Source: Liopterus haemorrhoidalis (lineage: Eukaryota > Arthropoda > Insecta > Coleoptera > Dytiscidae). From it: 64,000 nucleotides of DNA. The translations under genes were made by a program, and so were the position numbers. The notes beneath the pieces were generated by a model. It was not told the origin of the DNA, did not search any database, and saw only the letters and a list, made by a program, of their open reading frames with translations. Shown here piece after piece: positions 47,603-58,745 of this stretch. Position 1 is the first letter of the stretch. Each line of letters begins with the position of its first letter. The stretch covers positions 64,168,869 through 64,232,868 of the forward strand of contig OZ020612.1 of the NCBI GenBank assembly GCA_963971575.1, in the 5' to 3' direction.

Positions 47603-47715
47603 TTAGGGGTCCGCGAAAGGTTTATAAATTATTATTTTTCATATTTTTTGTTAATTTTTTTATGTTCTTTTGTTCATTTTCCGTGTATTTTATTCATTTT
47701 AACTAGCTAACTAGC
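47603..47715. mobile_element. fragment related to the 44683 hAT MITE
   Basis: AGGGGTCCGCGAAA followed by a T-rich stretch matches the right end of the 44683-45239 element read in reverse. The extreme end and target duplication are missing. Confidence 0.4.
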
Positions 47716-47829
47716 TGTTTGTGGTGTAGCCGAACATCAGGCGCGCACACAGAAAATTTATCTGGAGGGGGGTATTAAAATAATACAAATATGTTATTGG
47801 TTTTTTTTTTACGGAGGGGAGTGGGCTCA

Positions 47830-48615
47830 TAAATAAATATTATTATTATTTTGGGGTTTGTCAGGTCTTGACAAGCGTCCACTAATCTCAAACTTCAGCA
47901 ACCTTTTGAGCCACGTCATACTAGAGACTAGTGGAGCTAAATACACACGACTGCATCCCAAACCCTGGCGATATGCAGCCGCGGAAATTACGCCAGATCC
48001 AGTGCCCGCACAATGCGGAGCGACCCGAGCAGCACTGCTTTCTGCATCCTGCAGATCAAAGAGTTGGCAGAAGATCTACAGACTCGATTTCCCTTCGATA
48101 GGAGGCTTTCATGTCACCCAAAACACCAACTATCAGGACTACAAGCTTAACTTTATACCCGGGATACAGCTTTCTAAGCTCGGACAAGAGGTCCATATAC
48201 TTGGACCTCTTTCCCTCCTCCTTGAGAGAGATATTCTTCTCAGCTGGACTTGAGAATTCGATCACAAACATCTGTTTGGTCTCGATATGAGGGTTATGTC
48301 CGGCTTAGTGGCTGTCAGTAACCTCGAGGTGGGGAAGGAGTAATTCCAATAAATTCGGCACTTGGAATTTTCCACCACCGATTCTATGTCAGAAGGGACG
48401 TACGGTATAACTGGTATTTGGTCAATACCATAGGCATGTCTAAGATGATAGTAGAGCACGCGGAGAGCAGCATTATGTCGAAACACGTAGCTCGACGCTG
48501 CAAGAGATGGACAAGCAGACAGAATGTGCATAATCGTTTCAGAATGGTGGTGGCACAACCTACAGAGTGTGGACTCCGCTATTTGGAATATGCGGGCCCT
48601 GTACGCCAAAGTATT
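47830..48615 (-). pseudogene. LINE C-terminus resembling the R2-type endonuclease region
   Basis: The minus strand reads AESTLCRLCHHHSETIMHIL then SACPSLAASSYVFRHN. The C-x2-C-x7-H-x4-C pattern is the zinc-finger block ahead of the restriction-like endonuclease in R2/NeSL-type LINEs. Next come KPDITLI, then after a frameshift near 48287 FVIEFSSPAEKNI, KRSKYMDLL and YPGYKVKLVVLIVGVLG, an endonuclease-like fold with conserved PD...E...K spacing, and finally MQKAVLLGSLRIVRALDLA. An ATT-repeat tail lies at 47835-47850. 5'-truncated and frameshifted. Confidence 0.7.
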
Positions 48616-49700
48616 GAAACCAAATTATTATTATTATTATTATATATATTTTGATTATAATTTAATTAATAAAAAAGGTGATTTTTTATTTTCATTTGCT
48701 TTTGCGGAACATCAGTCGAAACAAATTTTTTATATTTTTATAACCCCTCTCCGTTTTAATTTTTTTTTTTTCACTGGAAGATCTCCTTCTTAGATTCCCC
48801 ATGCCTTTCCCTCTCACTAGGAAAACTGTTTGTTCATGAATTGGGGTATACGCCACTGTTTAAAACATGTGAATGAACAAAAAATCATTAAATTTCTTTC
48901 CATTAAATATCTCCAAAAATAAACTGGTGTTATTTTTATTTCTTTTTCTGGGAAATTCGTTTACCTTTTAAATCCAAATTCACTTAACCAAAAAATACAA
49001 AAGCAGTGAAGTGTGTTGGATCATTCGTCTTAATTATGCAATGTCATTTATCGGGAACGAGTCATACATCATTCAAAGTAGATTAGGATATTTCAAATTC
49101 TCTTACCGTATCGAATGTGCACTTACATTCCGAGAGATTTAGCAATTTAAAGAAGGAACGATCAGTGTGAATGTGTACGTGGCAGTGAGAGGCAGTAGCA
49201 TCGAACTCCCAGTGGATGTGGGGGCCCGGCCCAATGCATCACTGCATGGGCGTAACCACACTTTTTACAACTCAGACACTTTGGGCGGAGGAAAATGAGT
49301 TAAAGATTGCTTTGTTCTAAATCAACATAAAAACTAATGTCAAAATTCTTACAAAATATTGTTTCCGACGAAAAAATGTTGCAAATAATTCCTAGAAAAA
49401 ATTGGATAAAAAGTGACCTGCAATGCCTTCTAGAAATTAAAATATTTTTTATGCTACCTACTCCGTGAATGAGTGTTATTACCCCAGCAACGCGCATGTA
49501 AACGTAAGGGAATGTTTGAGGTCTACGATTGCTAAGCGCGTAAGTAACACTTACGCGACCAGGACAAAAAAGTAATACGCCATTTTGAAGGATAAACAGA
49601 ATATAAACAATTATTTAATAACATACATTAAAAGTAATGGTACAATTTGAACAATTTGATATATTAATTGAAGGATTATTTTCTTTTGAATTAATTTCCA
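48616..49700. other. unassigned; TTA microsatellite
   Basis: (TTA)n at 48626-48643 borders the LINE fragment. The remainder is unassigned. Confidence 0.3.
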
Positions 49701-49752
49701 TTTTTAGGGTTTTGTAGGTATGACCAAAAAACCCTTATACCGTCATTTTGTC

Positions 49753-49810
<58 letters not shown>

Positions 49811-50692
49811 TCGGTAAAAATTGTAGCCAAACGGCTAAACCTAGAGAGTTGAAATTTGGCATGCTTATACAACTCTTTGACCCGCACATAGGAAAAATAC
49901 TAAAACATCTAAAAAACATACCCCCCTAAAAATATAAACAAATATGTGCTCATCGAAAACAAAAATATTTTTTTTAAATTCTGAGTAGGGTATCAAATGA
50001 AAGCCCTTAGTACGTGGATTAACGATCAAATTTTTATTTTTGCAAAATAAATTATTTTGATGCGATTTTTGCCAAAAATGTGCAAAAAAAATTTTGTCCC
50101 ACACCCTGTAGCCCAGATGGTTTAAACTAAAAATCTAAAAAAATTCTAAGTAATGTATATTGGTGTGAACCGAAATAGTACAACAGGAATTTCTGATCAG
50201 ATTATGTTTTTGGAAAATAACGCATTTTTTGTGGTTTTTGGTTCACAAAGTACAAAAGTTATACCAATGTAAGACACTCACATTCATAGCGTGCGATGGC
50301 TACATGCGTTAGCGCGCTCTTAAACTGGTTGGAAAACGAAGGGTTTCGAGTTCGAGTACGGAGTGATTTTTATTTTTTTTGTTTTTTTATGCATTTTTAT
50401 TATGTTGAAATTATTTTGTCAAAATTCTAGTTATATTTTGACAAATGTTGTATTTAATTTTTTTATTTTATATTGTCTTATTATATGATTAACAGACGAT
50501 AAATTATTTTAAAAATATCGTTCATTTTACCGTGATTACTACAAAGTAAAATTTGTCCTACACACTCAGCATACCGCCTTCACTTATTATATACCTGCGA
50601 AACCCTGAAATGTGTGAATATTCACACTTCACATCAATTTTTTGATGATGATTTCACCCTGTTTATTGTTACTTGAGAAAAAGAATTACTAG
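49701..50692 (+). repeat. (GTCT)n-carrying repeat, copy A
   Basis: Starts TTTTTAGGGTTTTGTAGG and CCCTTATACCGTCATTTTG, then (GTCT)n at 49753-49810, GTTCGGTAAAAATTG, GAAATTTGGCATGC, a tRNA-like module (50287-50365), a hairpin GTGTGAATATTCACAC (50612-50627) and the end CTTGAGAAAAAGAATTACTAG. Copy B follows 22 bp later in the same orientation. No protein-coding capacity. Confidence 0.85.
50287..50365 (+). other. tRNA-like module in copy A
   Basis: TAGCGTGCGATGGC resembles an A-box region and GAGTTCGAGTACGG a B-box, about 55 bp apart. It occupies the place where copies B and C carry different tRNA-like sequences. Not a functional tRNA. Confidence 0.45.
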
Positions 50693-50714
50693 ATGTTTTA
50701 ATTATTTATTATTA

Positions 50715-50766
50715 TTTTTAGGGTTTTGTAAGTATGAACAAAAAACCCTTATGCCGTCATTTTGTC

Positions 50767-50815
<49 letters not shown>

Positions 50816-50817
50816 CC

Positions 50818-50856
<39 letters not shown>

Positions 50857-51861
50857 TCGGTAAAAATTGTAACCAAACAGCTAAACCTAGAGAGTTGAAA
50901 TTTGGCATGCTTATACAACTCTTTGACCCGCACATAGGAAAAATACTAAAACATTTAAAAAACATACCCCCCTAAAAATAGAAACAAATATGTGCTCATC
51001 GATTTTTTTTTTTTTAATTTTGAGTAGTGTATCAAATGAAAGCCCTTAGTACGTGGATTAACGATCAAAATTTTATTTTTGCAAAATAAATTATTTTGAT
51101 GCGATTTTTGCCAAAATTGTGCTAAAAAAAATTGTCGCACACTCTGTAGATGGTTTAAACTAAAAATCTCTAAAAATTCTAGGTAATGTACATTGGTGTG
51201 GACCACAATAGTACAACAGGAATTTTTGATCAGATTATGTTTTCGGCAAATAAAGCGTTTATTGTGTTTTTTGGTTGACCATATAAAATATTTAATAATT
51301 TATTTAACAAAGTAAACCAGCATGCTTTCATGGTGTAATGGTTAGCTTTCTCGCGTTCTAATTTGCAAACTAGGGTTCCGATCTAGAGACAATTTTATTT
51401 TCTGTTTTTTTTTTTGCATTTTTATTTTGTTTAAATTATTTTTTTCTGAATTCTAGTTATATTTGGGCAAATGTTGCATTTAATTTTTAAAAGCGTAAAT
51501 TTAATAACGAGTGGAAATTGTTGAAATTGAATACACGAAATCAGAGGGGCGGGGTAATGACTTAAAACAACCAATGGAAGCCATAGGCGCAATTTTCAAT
51601 ATCTTAATGAACCTTGCTATATAAAAAAATACTGCACTTATTTAGAAACCTAAATAATGATGAAAGCATTCGAATTAAAATCAACAAAAAAAATATTTTA
51701 ACTTAAAATTTGTTTTGGCGTCCCAAATACTAATCATTCACTTACTAAATACCTGCGAAACCCTGAAATGTGTGAAAAGTCACACTTCACATCAATTTTT
51801 TAATGGTCATATTACACTATTTCAGCTGGATTAATTGTTACTTGAGAAAAAGAATTACTAG
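50715..51861 (+). repeat. (GTCT)n-carrying repeat, copy B
   Basis: Same order as copy A: TTTTTAGGGTTTTGTAAG, (GTCT)n at 50767-50857 broken by GTTTGCCT, the GAAATTTGGCATGC block, a tRNA-like module at 51319-51390, the hairpin GTGTGAAAAGTCACAC at 51770-51785 and CTTGAGAAAAAGAATTACTAG. It has an extra ~150 bp before the hairpin, including GAAGCCATAGGCGCAATTTTC, which is also in copy C. Confidence 0.85.
51319..51390 (+). other. tRNA-like module in copy B
   Basis: TGGTGTAATGGTTAGC (A-box form of Asp/Glu-type tRNAs) and AGGGTTCCGATCT (B-box form) with ATTTGCAAAC between. No clean cloverleaf. Confidence 0.5.
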
Positions 51862-52330
51862 TTTTTTTTTTATTTATTTATTATTATTTATTTATTTTTT
51901 GGCAAGTTTCAGGTCTTTCTACTTTTCTGAAACAAAGAGGCATTCCAACAAAAATCATCAAATATCCAGCTTAAAAAAAATCTAAATAAAATCTCAAGTT
52001 AATATTAATAACTAAACTCTGCGCCAGGTCAATTAAATTTTATCAGTCCTATATCGGAATTTGTTTATTTTTGAATCTAAAATTGTGTGGGCATAAATAT
52101 TATATCAGATAATTATAAATGATTTGAATGAATGTTTAATCAAGTTATTTTGGGTTAATATTAAATTTTATTCTTTTATTCAATACATATTTCTCATTAT
52201 CAAAACATTAGCAATTCATTAGACCAAAATAGAAAATGGTTGCGCATATCATTCTACGTTGCTCCAAATATATTGAAGGTTAAAAGCCTAAACGGAAATA
52301 TATTCAGCATATGATTTAAGAAACTAGAAT
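51862..52330. other. unassigned A+T-rich DNA
   Basis: No gene recognised. TTTATT-type simple repeats at 51865-51900. Confidence 0.3.
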
Positions 52331-52451
52331 GAAAATCTTTCAGCCAGTAGAAAGGTTTCGCAAAAGATGGAAAGATCAACTGACAGGAAATGTTACGAGT
52401 ACGACACTAACTGCATTCAAAGCTGCATATATATTTAATGAATATGCACGA
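52331..52451 (+). pseudogene. possible LINE C-terminal relic
   Basis: The plus strand reads MKIFQPVERFRKRWKDQLTG then NVTSTTLTAFKAAYIF, like the GRP-KRW-DQ-- segment of LINE ORF2. Very short and tentative. Confidence 0.3.
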
Positions 52452-53059
52452 TAATACAAACGAGTAAAAGTAAACAACTACGATCAAAAATTGAAGTGAG
52501 CGATGTTTCACTAGTTTCACACAATACCCAAATTTCAATTTCAATGTTAACATAGGAACTTCAACGAACGTTATTTATCTGAAAGGAATACGAACAAGTA
52601 CGAACAAATAAAAACAAACTAATTGTTCCACCATACCAATCGCCAGTTCGATCTTATAGAAATACATTTCTCGCAGACACACGATCCCAAACGAACAGTT
52701 TTCTTTGAAGCACCGACAAATATAGTGTCTTTAGGTCCACCTTGTTCGTTTTTGGTGCTCCTACCTTCAAAAATATTGAGCTTTTTCTTTATTATCCTCG
52801 GGTTGAACACAGGGGTCTGAAGAATATGACCTTGAAAATGAGGAAGTACGTGCCGATGTGACCTTGAAGTGAGGCAGAACGATCATTGCTATACTACTTA
52901 TAAAAAATATATCACATTTAAAATAGAATACACAGCAGAAATTACAGAAGTATAGTAGAGTACGGCAAAGAAAGCAGTATTTTTAGAAAATTGGCTTTTT
53001 ATATTTAATTTTGAAAACAAAAGCGCTAGCAAAGAACCACGTCCGTTGGAGGAGTTTCG
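52452..53059. other. unassigned
   Basis: No gene recognised. CGAACAAGTACGAACAAATAAA at 52588-52609 recalls CGAACGAACAAATATG at 58400, possibly ends of one repeat. Confidence 0.3.
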
Positions 53060-53600
53060 TAGATGCCCTATGCTTCTTGTAGGAGTGAAAGGATTAATAT
53101 ATAGGGTGGTATTGGTTTAGGTCTAAACCATCCGTAGCCAAGCCTTTCCGGCTTACCACAAGGTAGCATATCATACGGGAATGCCTGACAAGGTGAATGC
53201 ACACTACCGCATTCCAAACTCTGGAGATGTGCAGCAGCGGCTAATGAATTACACCGTATATCTTGAAAGTTCATAAGGAGCTTTTTGCACTCTGCTGTAC
53301 AAGGAGCTGGTTTTGCAGGCAGGGATGACGTTAAATTCCTACTCGAAGGACGCCTTCCACGTAGAATGCCCAAAATGATAACCACAATGATTTTCCGACG
53401 TTCAAACAAAAGGTTGGAGTATTTTTCTTGCTTTTCAACCTCCTTTAAAGGCTTTTCTCTACTGGACACGAGAATTCGATTACAAACATAAATTAATACA
53501 AACATCTTATTTCGTAGTCCAGTAGGACTATGTCTAGTTTGACATATGGATAATTCAAATAATACCCCAGTACATATATCATGAAAATCAACTAAATATC
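53060..53600 (-). pseudogene. second LINE relic of the R2-type endonuclease group
   Basis: The minus strand reads FVLIYVCNRILVSSREKPLK, EVEKQEKYSNLLFERRK and IIVVIILGILRGRRPSSRN, then NLTSSLPAKPAPCTAECKKL. The FVIEF----E--I--K--EKR-KY--L--EL...V--I-GVLGG order matches the endonuclease region of the 47830-48615 relic, but the sequence is clearly diverged, so it is another subfamily or an older copy. Downstream of TAECKK it no longer fits. Broken by stops and frameshifts. Confidence 0.6.
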
Positions 53601-53956
53601 GTATAATTCTCATAAAAAAAAAAGTTTAAAATTAGTCGAAGAAATATTTTTTGTTTTCTCGAAATGCGGATCGAAAACTACATATGGGCCACAAAAAACC
53701 ATCAAGTAGGTCAGCGTTATATTAATTTCTATTTAAATTTCAGAATCTTTATTTATTATTAACATGGTTATTGCATACCCGGTACATTTTCTTTTCGATT
53801 TCTCGAAGGCGTCTGCGTCGACAACGGCGTCTAGTTGCACTGCAACTCTTGCAATCCTGGTAGCTTTCTGGATGAACATGTCACTTTTCTATTCTCTATA
53901 TCATATATTAGTAATTCTCGTACTCCAACTCTATTCCGAATCGCTAGGTTCCATAT
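53601..53956. other. unassigned
   Basis: No gene recognised. A 71-codon plus-strand frame starting at 53764 has no recognisable motif. Confidence 0.3.
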
Positions 53957-54456
53957 TGTCACGTGGGTGGTTTGATTAGAAGACAACTCCTGGTTTCAAC
54001 AATATAAATTTATTAAACATTTATCAAATTTATAATATAATGTTTGAATTGGCCCATGGAGTTGGGAAAGTCTTCGGTCCACCCCGTGTTGTCCAGGATC
54101 GGCTTGAACCTATCTCCGAGGCGGGGGCTACCAATCAGGGAGTCGAGGAGCCTGGAGAAGTCTTCTCCCACTCACATGGTGACTACTTGCTTGGCTCAAC
54201 CGCGGTAAAAGTATCTGGCGTCGGTGTCTTGACCGTCACCGTGTCGATTAATACATGTAGAGGAGTTGGCTATGTTCCTCTGCCTCAATACCTTCGACAT
54301 CCATCTATTTTGTACTGAAGGGTAACCCAGTTCCAATATTCATTCGTCATGACAAATATTTCCTCATTATGAAAATGCGGTGTATGCATTTCGTAATCAG
54401 GCCACATACATCAGACGCTGATAAATAGTTTTTTAATCAGACAGCTGACCGTCACA
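53957..54456 (-). mobile_element. probable solo LTR, 500 bp
   Basis: On the minus strand the segment runs from TGTGACGGTCAGCTG to CCACCCACGTGACA, giving the TG...CA and short inverted TGTGAC/GTGACA ends of an LTR. AATAAATTTATATTG lies about 50 bp before the 3' end, where an LTR polyadenylation signal belongs. Flanks ATAT (53953-53956) and ATGT (54457-54460) could be a decayed 4-bp target duplication, as in gypsy-type elements. The body is GC-richer than its surroundings. No internal retroelement sequence is attached, so it is a solo LTR if correct. Confidence 0.55.
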
Positions 54457-54669
54457 ATGTCTAGATGTCGTAATCCTAACCTAGAATTACCTTTGTGGTA
54501 ATTCCATACGAGACACCTCCTGACCTTCGCCAAAAGTCTATTTCAATAGCCAGAATTTTACTTTCGTTACACTGTTTTAGAGTTCATGGTTCGTTACCGT
54601 CAATACGTTCTTAACTACGGTGTAGAATAAGAGTTTTTGGCGGATAAAGTTGAACCTCGGCCATACAAT

Positions 54670-55064
54670 GGTCGCGTTCACCGTCCTAAACAGTTTAGTG
54701 AGTTCACTACGTTTACCTTCTGAACGTTACCGTTGACAGTCAACAGTTTACTAAACATCTCAACGTAAAAATTTTACGTTTAGTTATGTTGACTTGTATA
54801 CCTAACCTAAATTTTTAGCGGAAAATTTATACAAGATACAAGTTAAATAGCACTGGAGCTAACAAATTGATTAATTCTGCCACTTGACAGTCTAAAATGG
54901 TTTTTATCTATTAGAAATGGATCTCTAAATATTTTTTAAGGTTATGTACTCAAACTGTCGAACACTCGCGTTGAAACTAACCGCTAACCGTTCAGACATT
55001 CACCAAATTGTTTAATCAACGTACGTTTACGTTTAGACTCAACGGTTTAGGCGCTGAACGCGCC
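54670..55064. mobile_element. candidate MITE with imperfect TIRs
   Basis: GGTCGCGTTCACCGTCCTAAAC at the left and, reading out of the right, GGCGCGTTCAGCGCCTAAAC. Sub-terminal CTAAACGTAAACGT and ACGTTTACC words recur near both ends. Target duplication not found. Confidence 0.45.
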
Positions 55065-56332
55065 TAATGAGTTCAGGGCACCAACCAATATTCTATCTTT
55101 GGATGATCTTTCAGATATTTCAGAATATTTATGAAATTACTATTTCTCTGTTGTGTGACGCATAATTTGAGAAACGCAACTCTAAGCATAAATATTTTTC
55201 ATAAAATTTTCTTCAGTTGCTGATTACGAGTTTTTCTCATGTTTTTTTCTAGTATGAAATGATGTTGCAGAGACATGTAAAATTTCAAGGACCCTTATTT
55301 GCCGTATATCGTGGTACTCAGGATCTTGCGTACAAAGACTCCCTCTTCCTCTTCCCCTCGTGGCAGTACTACCAGCACATCTGAGGGTATTGTGTGCTTT
55401 CACACACCACCGCAGTACAGTCTCACTCGCGAATATATGGGGGTGGCTGAGGTTTTTATAGTTAGAATGTGAAAAGATTCCAATGTTAATGATATTTGAG
55501 AAAAACAGAATATAAACTATGTAGTAGTTGTAATTTAATTAAAAGGATCAAGGAGCAAGTAAATAGCTGTATTTGTTAATAATTCATAAAGAGTAATTTA
55601 TGGTGGTTACTCATATATTTTTGTTTCATTTTAGTCAATTAAACATGAGTAAAAATTGTGCAAACGAGATTTTATACTATTTGTAGTTAATCAACAAGCG
55701 TTTCGATAATATTTTTCAGCTTACACCACTGAACAGAAAGAAGTAGAAACCAAAATTAAAATAATAGAATCCAATACGTCCGTCCCTATGACGCATTAAT
55801 CCATCAATTCCCCACAGGATATAACTTATTCATACAGAATATATTTAAATTCCAGAATTCGAACCTATTAATTTTTCATTGTATTTTAAAATTAGCCTGA
55901 TATATTTTGTATTTCAGATGGAAATATACCTTAACGAGCTCAGAATAGCGTACAAAAATGTAACGATGCTTAAAATTTCAAAAAAACAATTATTTACGGT
56001 TTCAAAATTTTACCCGAGGACATACTGCTAACTTAAAGCCGTTCAGATGAGGCAGATATTCATATTTTAGACAGTATATTGTATTCGAATTTGAGTATCG
56101 CTTAGGAAGTGACAGATTGATCCACACTGTTTTGTTACATGGAAAGTATGCTGAAAATATATCAAATATGCGGACACAACACGTAGAAAGATTGTTTTCG
56201 GAGTCGATAAACAGGCACCTTTAAGCGGCTGATGTTGGCGCTTGTTGATGCCGCTTAGTACACACGTAAAAAGAATTGTTACTAAAGCCGGTTTACCAAA
56301 ATTCCTTCATAAAAAAATGGCCTGGTTTATAA
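55065..56332. other. unassigned
   Basis: No gene recognised. 55320-55450 is GC-richer (CTCCCTCTTCCTCTTCCCC) without a clear frame. Confidence 0.3.
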
Positions 56333-57449
56333 CACTGGTCAACCAATTTAAACTTTTTTTTGCTGACTTAGATCTGATACTTGTTTTTAACTAATTTTGG
56401 GGTGCTGATTTCAAAAATGTTAACAGTTTCTGCCTATCACGTCATATTTTTGTTCTATCGTATTTTGACTTTTTTCACCTTTTCACGTTCTGATATACGT
56501 CTACTTTAATTTCAACTTCTTGTTTTCCAATATATTTCGTAGGAACGCCTTACATGCAGGTACTTGTTATAGACTTTTTTATTCTTCATATTTAACTGGG
56601 TTTAATGAAGCAGTTTGTAAAAGCGTTGAACAAAGATGGTGACTATTTCAAATATATATCTGAAACATTTCAAAGTCTAAGTAATGAGAAGCTAAAAGCT
56701 GGCATTTTTGACGGACCACAAATTAAAAAATTAGTGAATGATCCACATTTCACTGTACATATGGATGATATGGAGAAGAATGCATGGCAGTCTTTCGTGG
56801 CGCTCATCAAAAATTTTCTTGGGAATAAAAAAGCCGAAAACTATGTGGAGGTCGTTGAAAATTTGATTGAAAATTATCATCATCTGGGGTGCAACATGAG
56901 CGTGAAATTTCATTTTTTAAACAGTCTTGACAAATTTCCTGTCAATCTTGGAGATGTTAGTGATGAACAGGGTGAACTTTTCCATCAGGATTTAAAAGAG
57001 ATGGAGAGACGTTATCAAGGAAGGTGGGATACTCACATGATGGCTGACTACTGTTGGAGTATTAAAAGAGACTTATCGGGAATGGTGCAGTCCAGAAGAT
57101 CTTATAAACGACCATTTAATCCTTAAATTATTTTGTATTTTTATTTTAACACTCCAATGCATTAAAATGTAATTAAAACTGTTCTCATTTTCTTTCTTTC
57201 ACTATAAATAAAATTTTAAGAATATTTTCTAATTATTTAGTCCTTTATGTTCGCCAAATTTGTACCAATTACAGTATCGACGTCTAAAATTAAACGATAG
57301 AAGCATTATTTGGCCGAAAATATGTATTTGTTGTAGTGCAAAAATCTGATGTGATACGCAAAAACTGATGTGATATTTGAGTTCAGCAGCACCAAATTAG
57401 TAAGAAACAAGTCTTAGATGTAAGTCAGCAAAAATTGTGTTAACCAGTG
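56333..57449 (+). mobile_element. CACTG-ended DNA transposon with ~120-bp TIRs and an intact ORF
   Basis: CACTGGTCAACC at 56333 and the inverse GTTAACCAGTG ending at 57449 extend into a long imperfect TIR of about 120 bp. It shares TTGCTGACTTA, ACTTGTTT, ACTAATTT, GGTGCTG and TATCAC blocks in the same order. TAA lies outside both ends (56330-56332, 57450-57452). CACTG termini with a 3-bp duplication point to the CMC (CACTA/EnSpm-Chapaev) group, but this is inferred from the ends alone. An open 173-codon frame sits between the TIRs. Confidence 0.8.
56605..57126 (+). CDS. unidentified protein of the CACTG element
   Basis: An uninterrupted 173-codon frame, MKQFVKALNKDGDYFKYISE onward. It contains LKAGIFDGPQIKKLV, FVALIKNFLGNKKAENYVEV, ENYHHLGCNMSVKFHFLNS, LGDVSDEQGELFHQDLKEME, RRYQGRWDTHMMADYCW and a basic end. 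It is mostly helical with ordered acidic and aromatic residues. The H-F-L-S...E-GE-FHQD---ME-RY pattern has the look of a conserved D/E-H-rich segment. I do not recognise a named domain and no DDE triad can be assigned. Being open in a neighbourhood of dead copies suggests a recent insertion or selection. It may be the last exon of a longer transposase. AATAAA follows at 57204. Confidence 0.65.
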   Translation: MKQFVKALNKDGDYFKYISETFQSLSNEKLKAGIFDGPQIKKLVNDPHFTVHMDDMEKNAWQSFVALIKNFLGNKKAENYVEVVENLIENYHHLGCNMSVKFHFLNSLDKFPVNLGDVSDEQGELFHQDLKEMERRYQGRWDTHMMADYCWSIKRDLSGMVQSRRSYKRPFNP

Positions 57450-57452
57450 TAA

Positions 57453-58609
57453 TCAATATACCTGTAGTAATAGGTCAACTAAAGCCACTTGTCACTTCTG
57501 TAGACTCTTGGAGAGCAAATTCATAACAAAATATTAAAAGATATTATGCCGATAAATAATTGTAAATTTCGGTAATTCGTTACATCAAAAAAAGACACTC
57601 AAATATATGCTTTTAAATTCCCTACCACATTTTTTTAAATACTTTGTGCAAACTTGAATAACTATAAAGTGTTTCTATTTCATATGTACAGTCGTCTAGT
57701 TTTTGTTTGCCACGTAATCGTGTAAATACTTTAATCCGCAACTGTACTGGAATAAATAAAACTGAAATATTGAATATGTTTAAAATATGAGGTGTTCAGA
57801 GTACATTTTAATAAAACAGTAAACATTATTCATGAAATAGTATCAAGTTAGTGACGAAATTTACGTAACACGTAAGCAATAGGTATATATGTAGACGGCG
57901 CAGAAAAGTGCGCGTAATACTACCAGTGAATCCCCCACGTAAGTAAAATTTCACAAAGTAAATATCACGATTATAATCCAATTATCACGGCCGTATAATT
58001 TTCCGTTTTATGCTGAGTTATTAGAATTTTTCCCTGGGACAATTTATTCTTTGTTTCTTTAAATACACAATTTACATAATCGATTTTCATGGATTCCAAA
58101 CGTGGATTCCACAGCAGATTTTCATTTTCTCAGAAAACCTGCGTTATTGATTTTTTTTGCTCAAACATTCCTGACGTAAGTCCATGAATTGAAACAATCT
58201 CAACTGACCCACTTAGTTTCAAAATTTAATACACTTACGTTCTATCTTATATTGACAACAGAGTTATATTTTAATATAGCGAATTCCAAATATGTTTTCG
58301 AGTTTTTAATCAAAAACTCAGTTATGCTAATGTGCAAATATTGCTTCTTTTACTCAGGGATGGAGATACAACGTCGTCTAAAGACTTGTATACACCTAAC
58401 GAACGAACAAATATGCTCGATACGTATGAACAAGCACAAATAAACATAAACGAACGTGAAATATAAACGAACCCTATCTACTATGGGGGTATCCCATAGT
58501 CCGCAATGGCAGGCAGAATCGAGCGCAAACTTCGCAGGCCTTGTGCTATTCAGGATAAGGTACTACGAAATACTAGCAGGAATAGTTCTCAATAGCAGTC
58601 CGAACCTAA
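57453..58609. other. unassigned A+T-rich DNA
   Basis: No gene recognised. A CGAACGAACAAATATG / CGAACGTG-rich patch lies at 58395-58465. Confidence 0.3.
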
Positions 58610-58745
58610 CGAAAACCTAGTTAATTCATACGTACACGATAGATTCTTCCATACTAGCATAGGCGAGAATCAACAAGAAGGTTAATAGCAGCTGGAGTCC
58701 CACAGGGATCAATTCTAGGCCCCATTCTGTTTTGTATATGAGTCA
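58610..58745 (+). pseudogene. LINE RT motif fragment
   Basis: The plus strand reads SYVHDRFFHTSIG, then after a frameshift ESTRRLIAAGVPQGSILGPI and LFCI. This is the SYL-DR-F then GVPQGS--GP-LF junction of Jockey/R1-type reverse transcriptases. Only about 45 codons survive. Confidence 0.7.
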
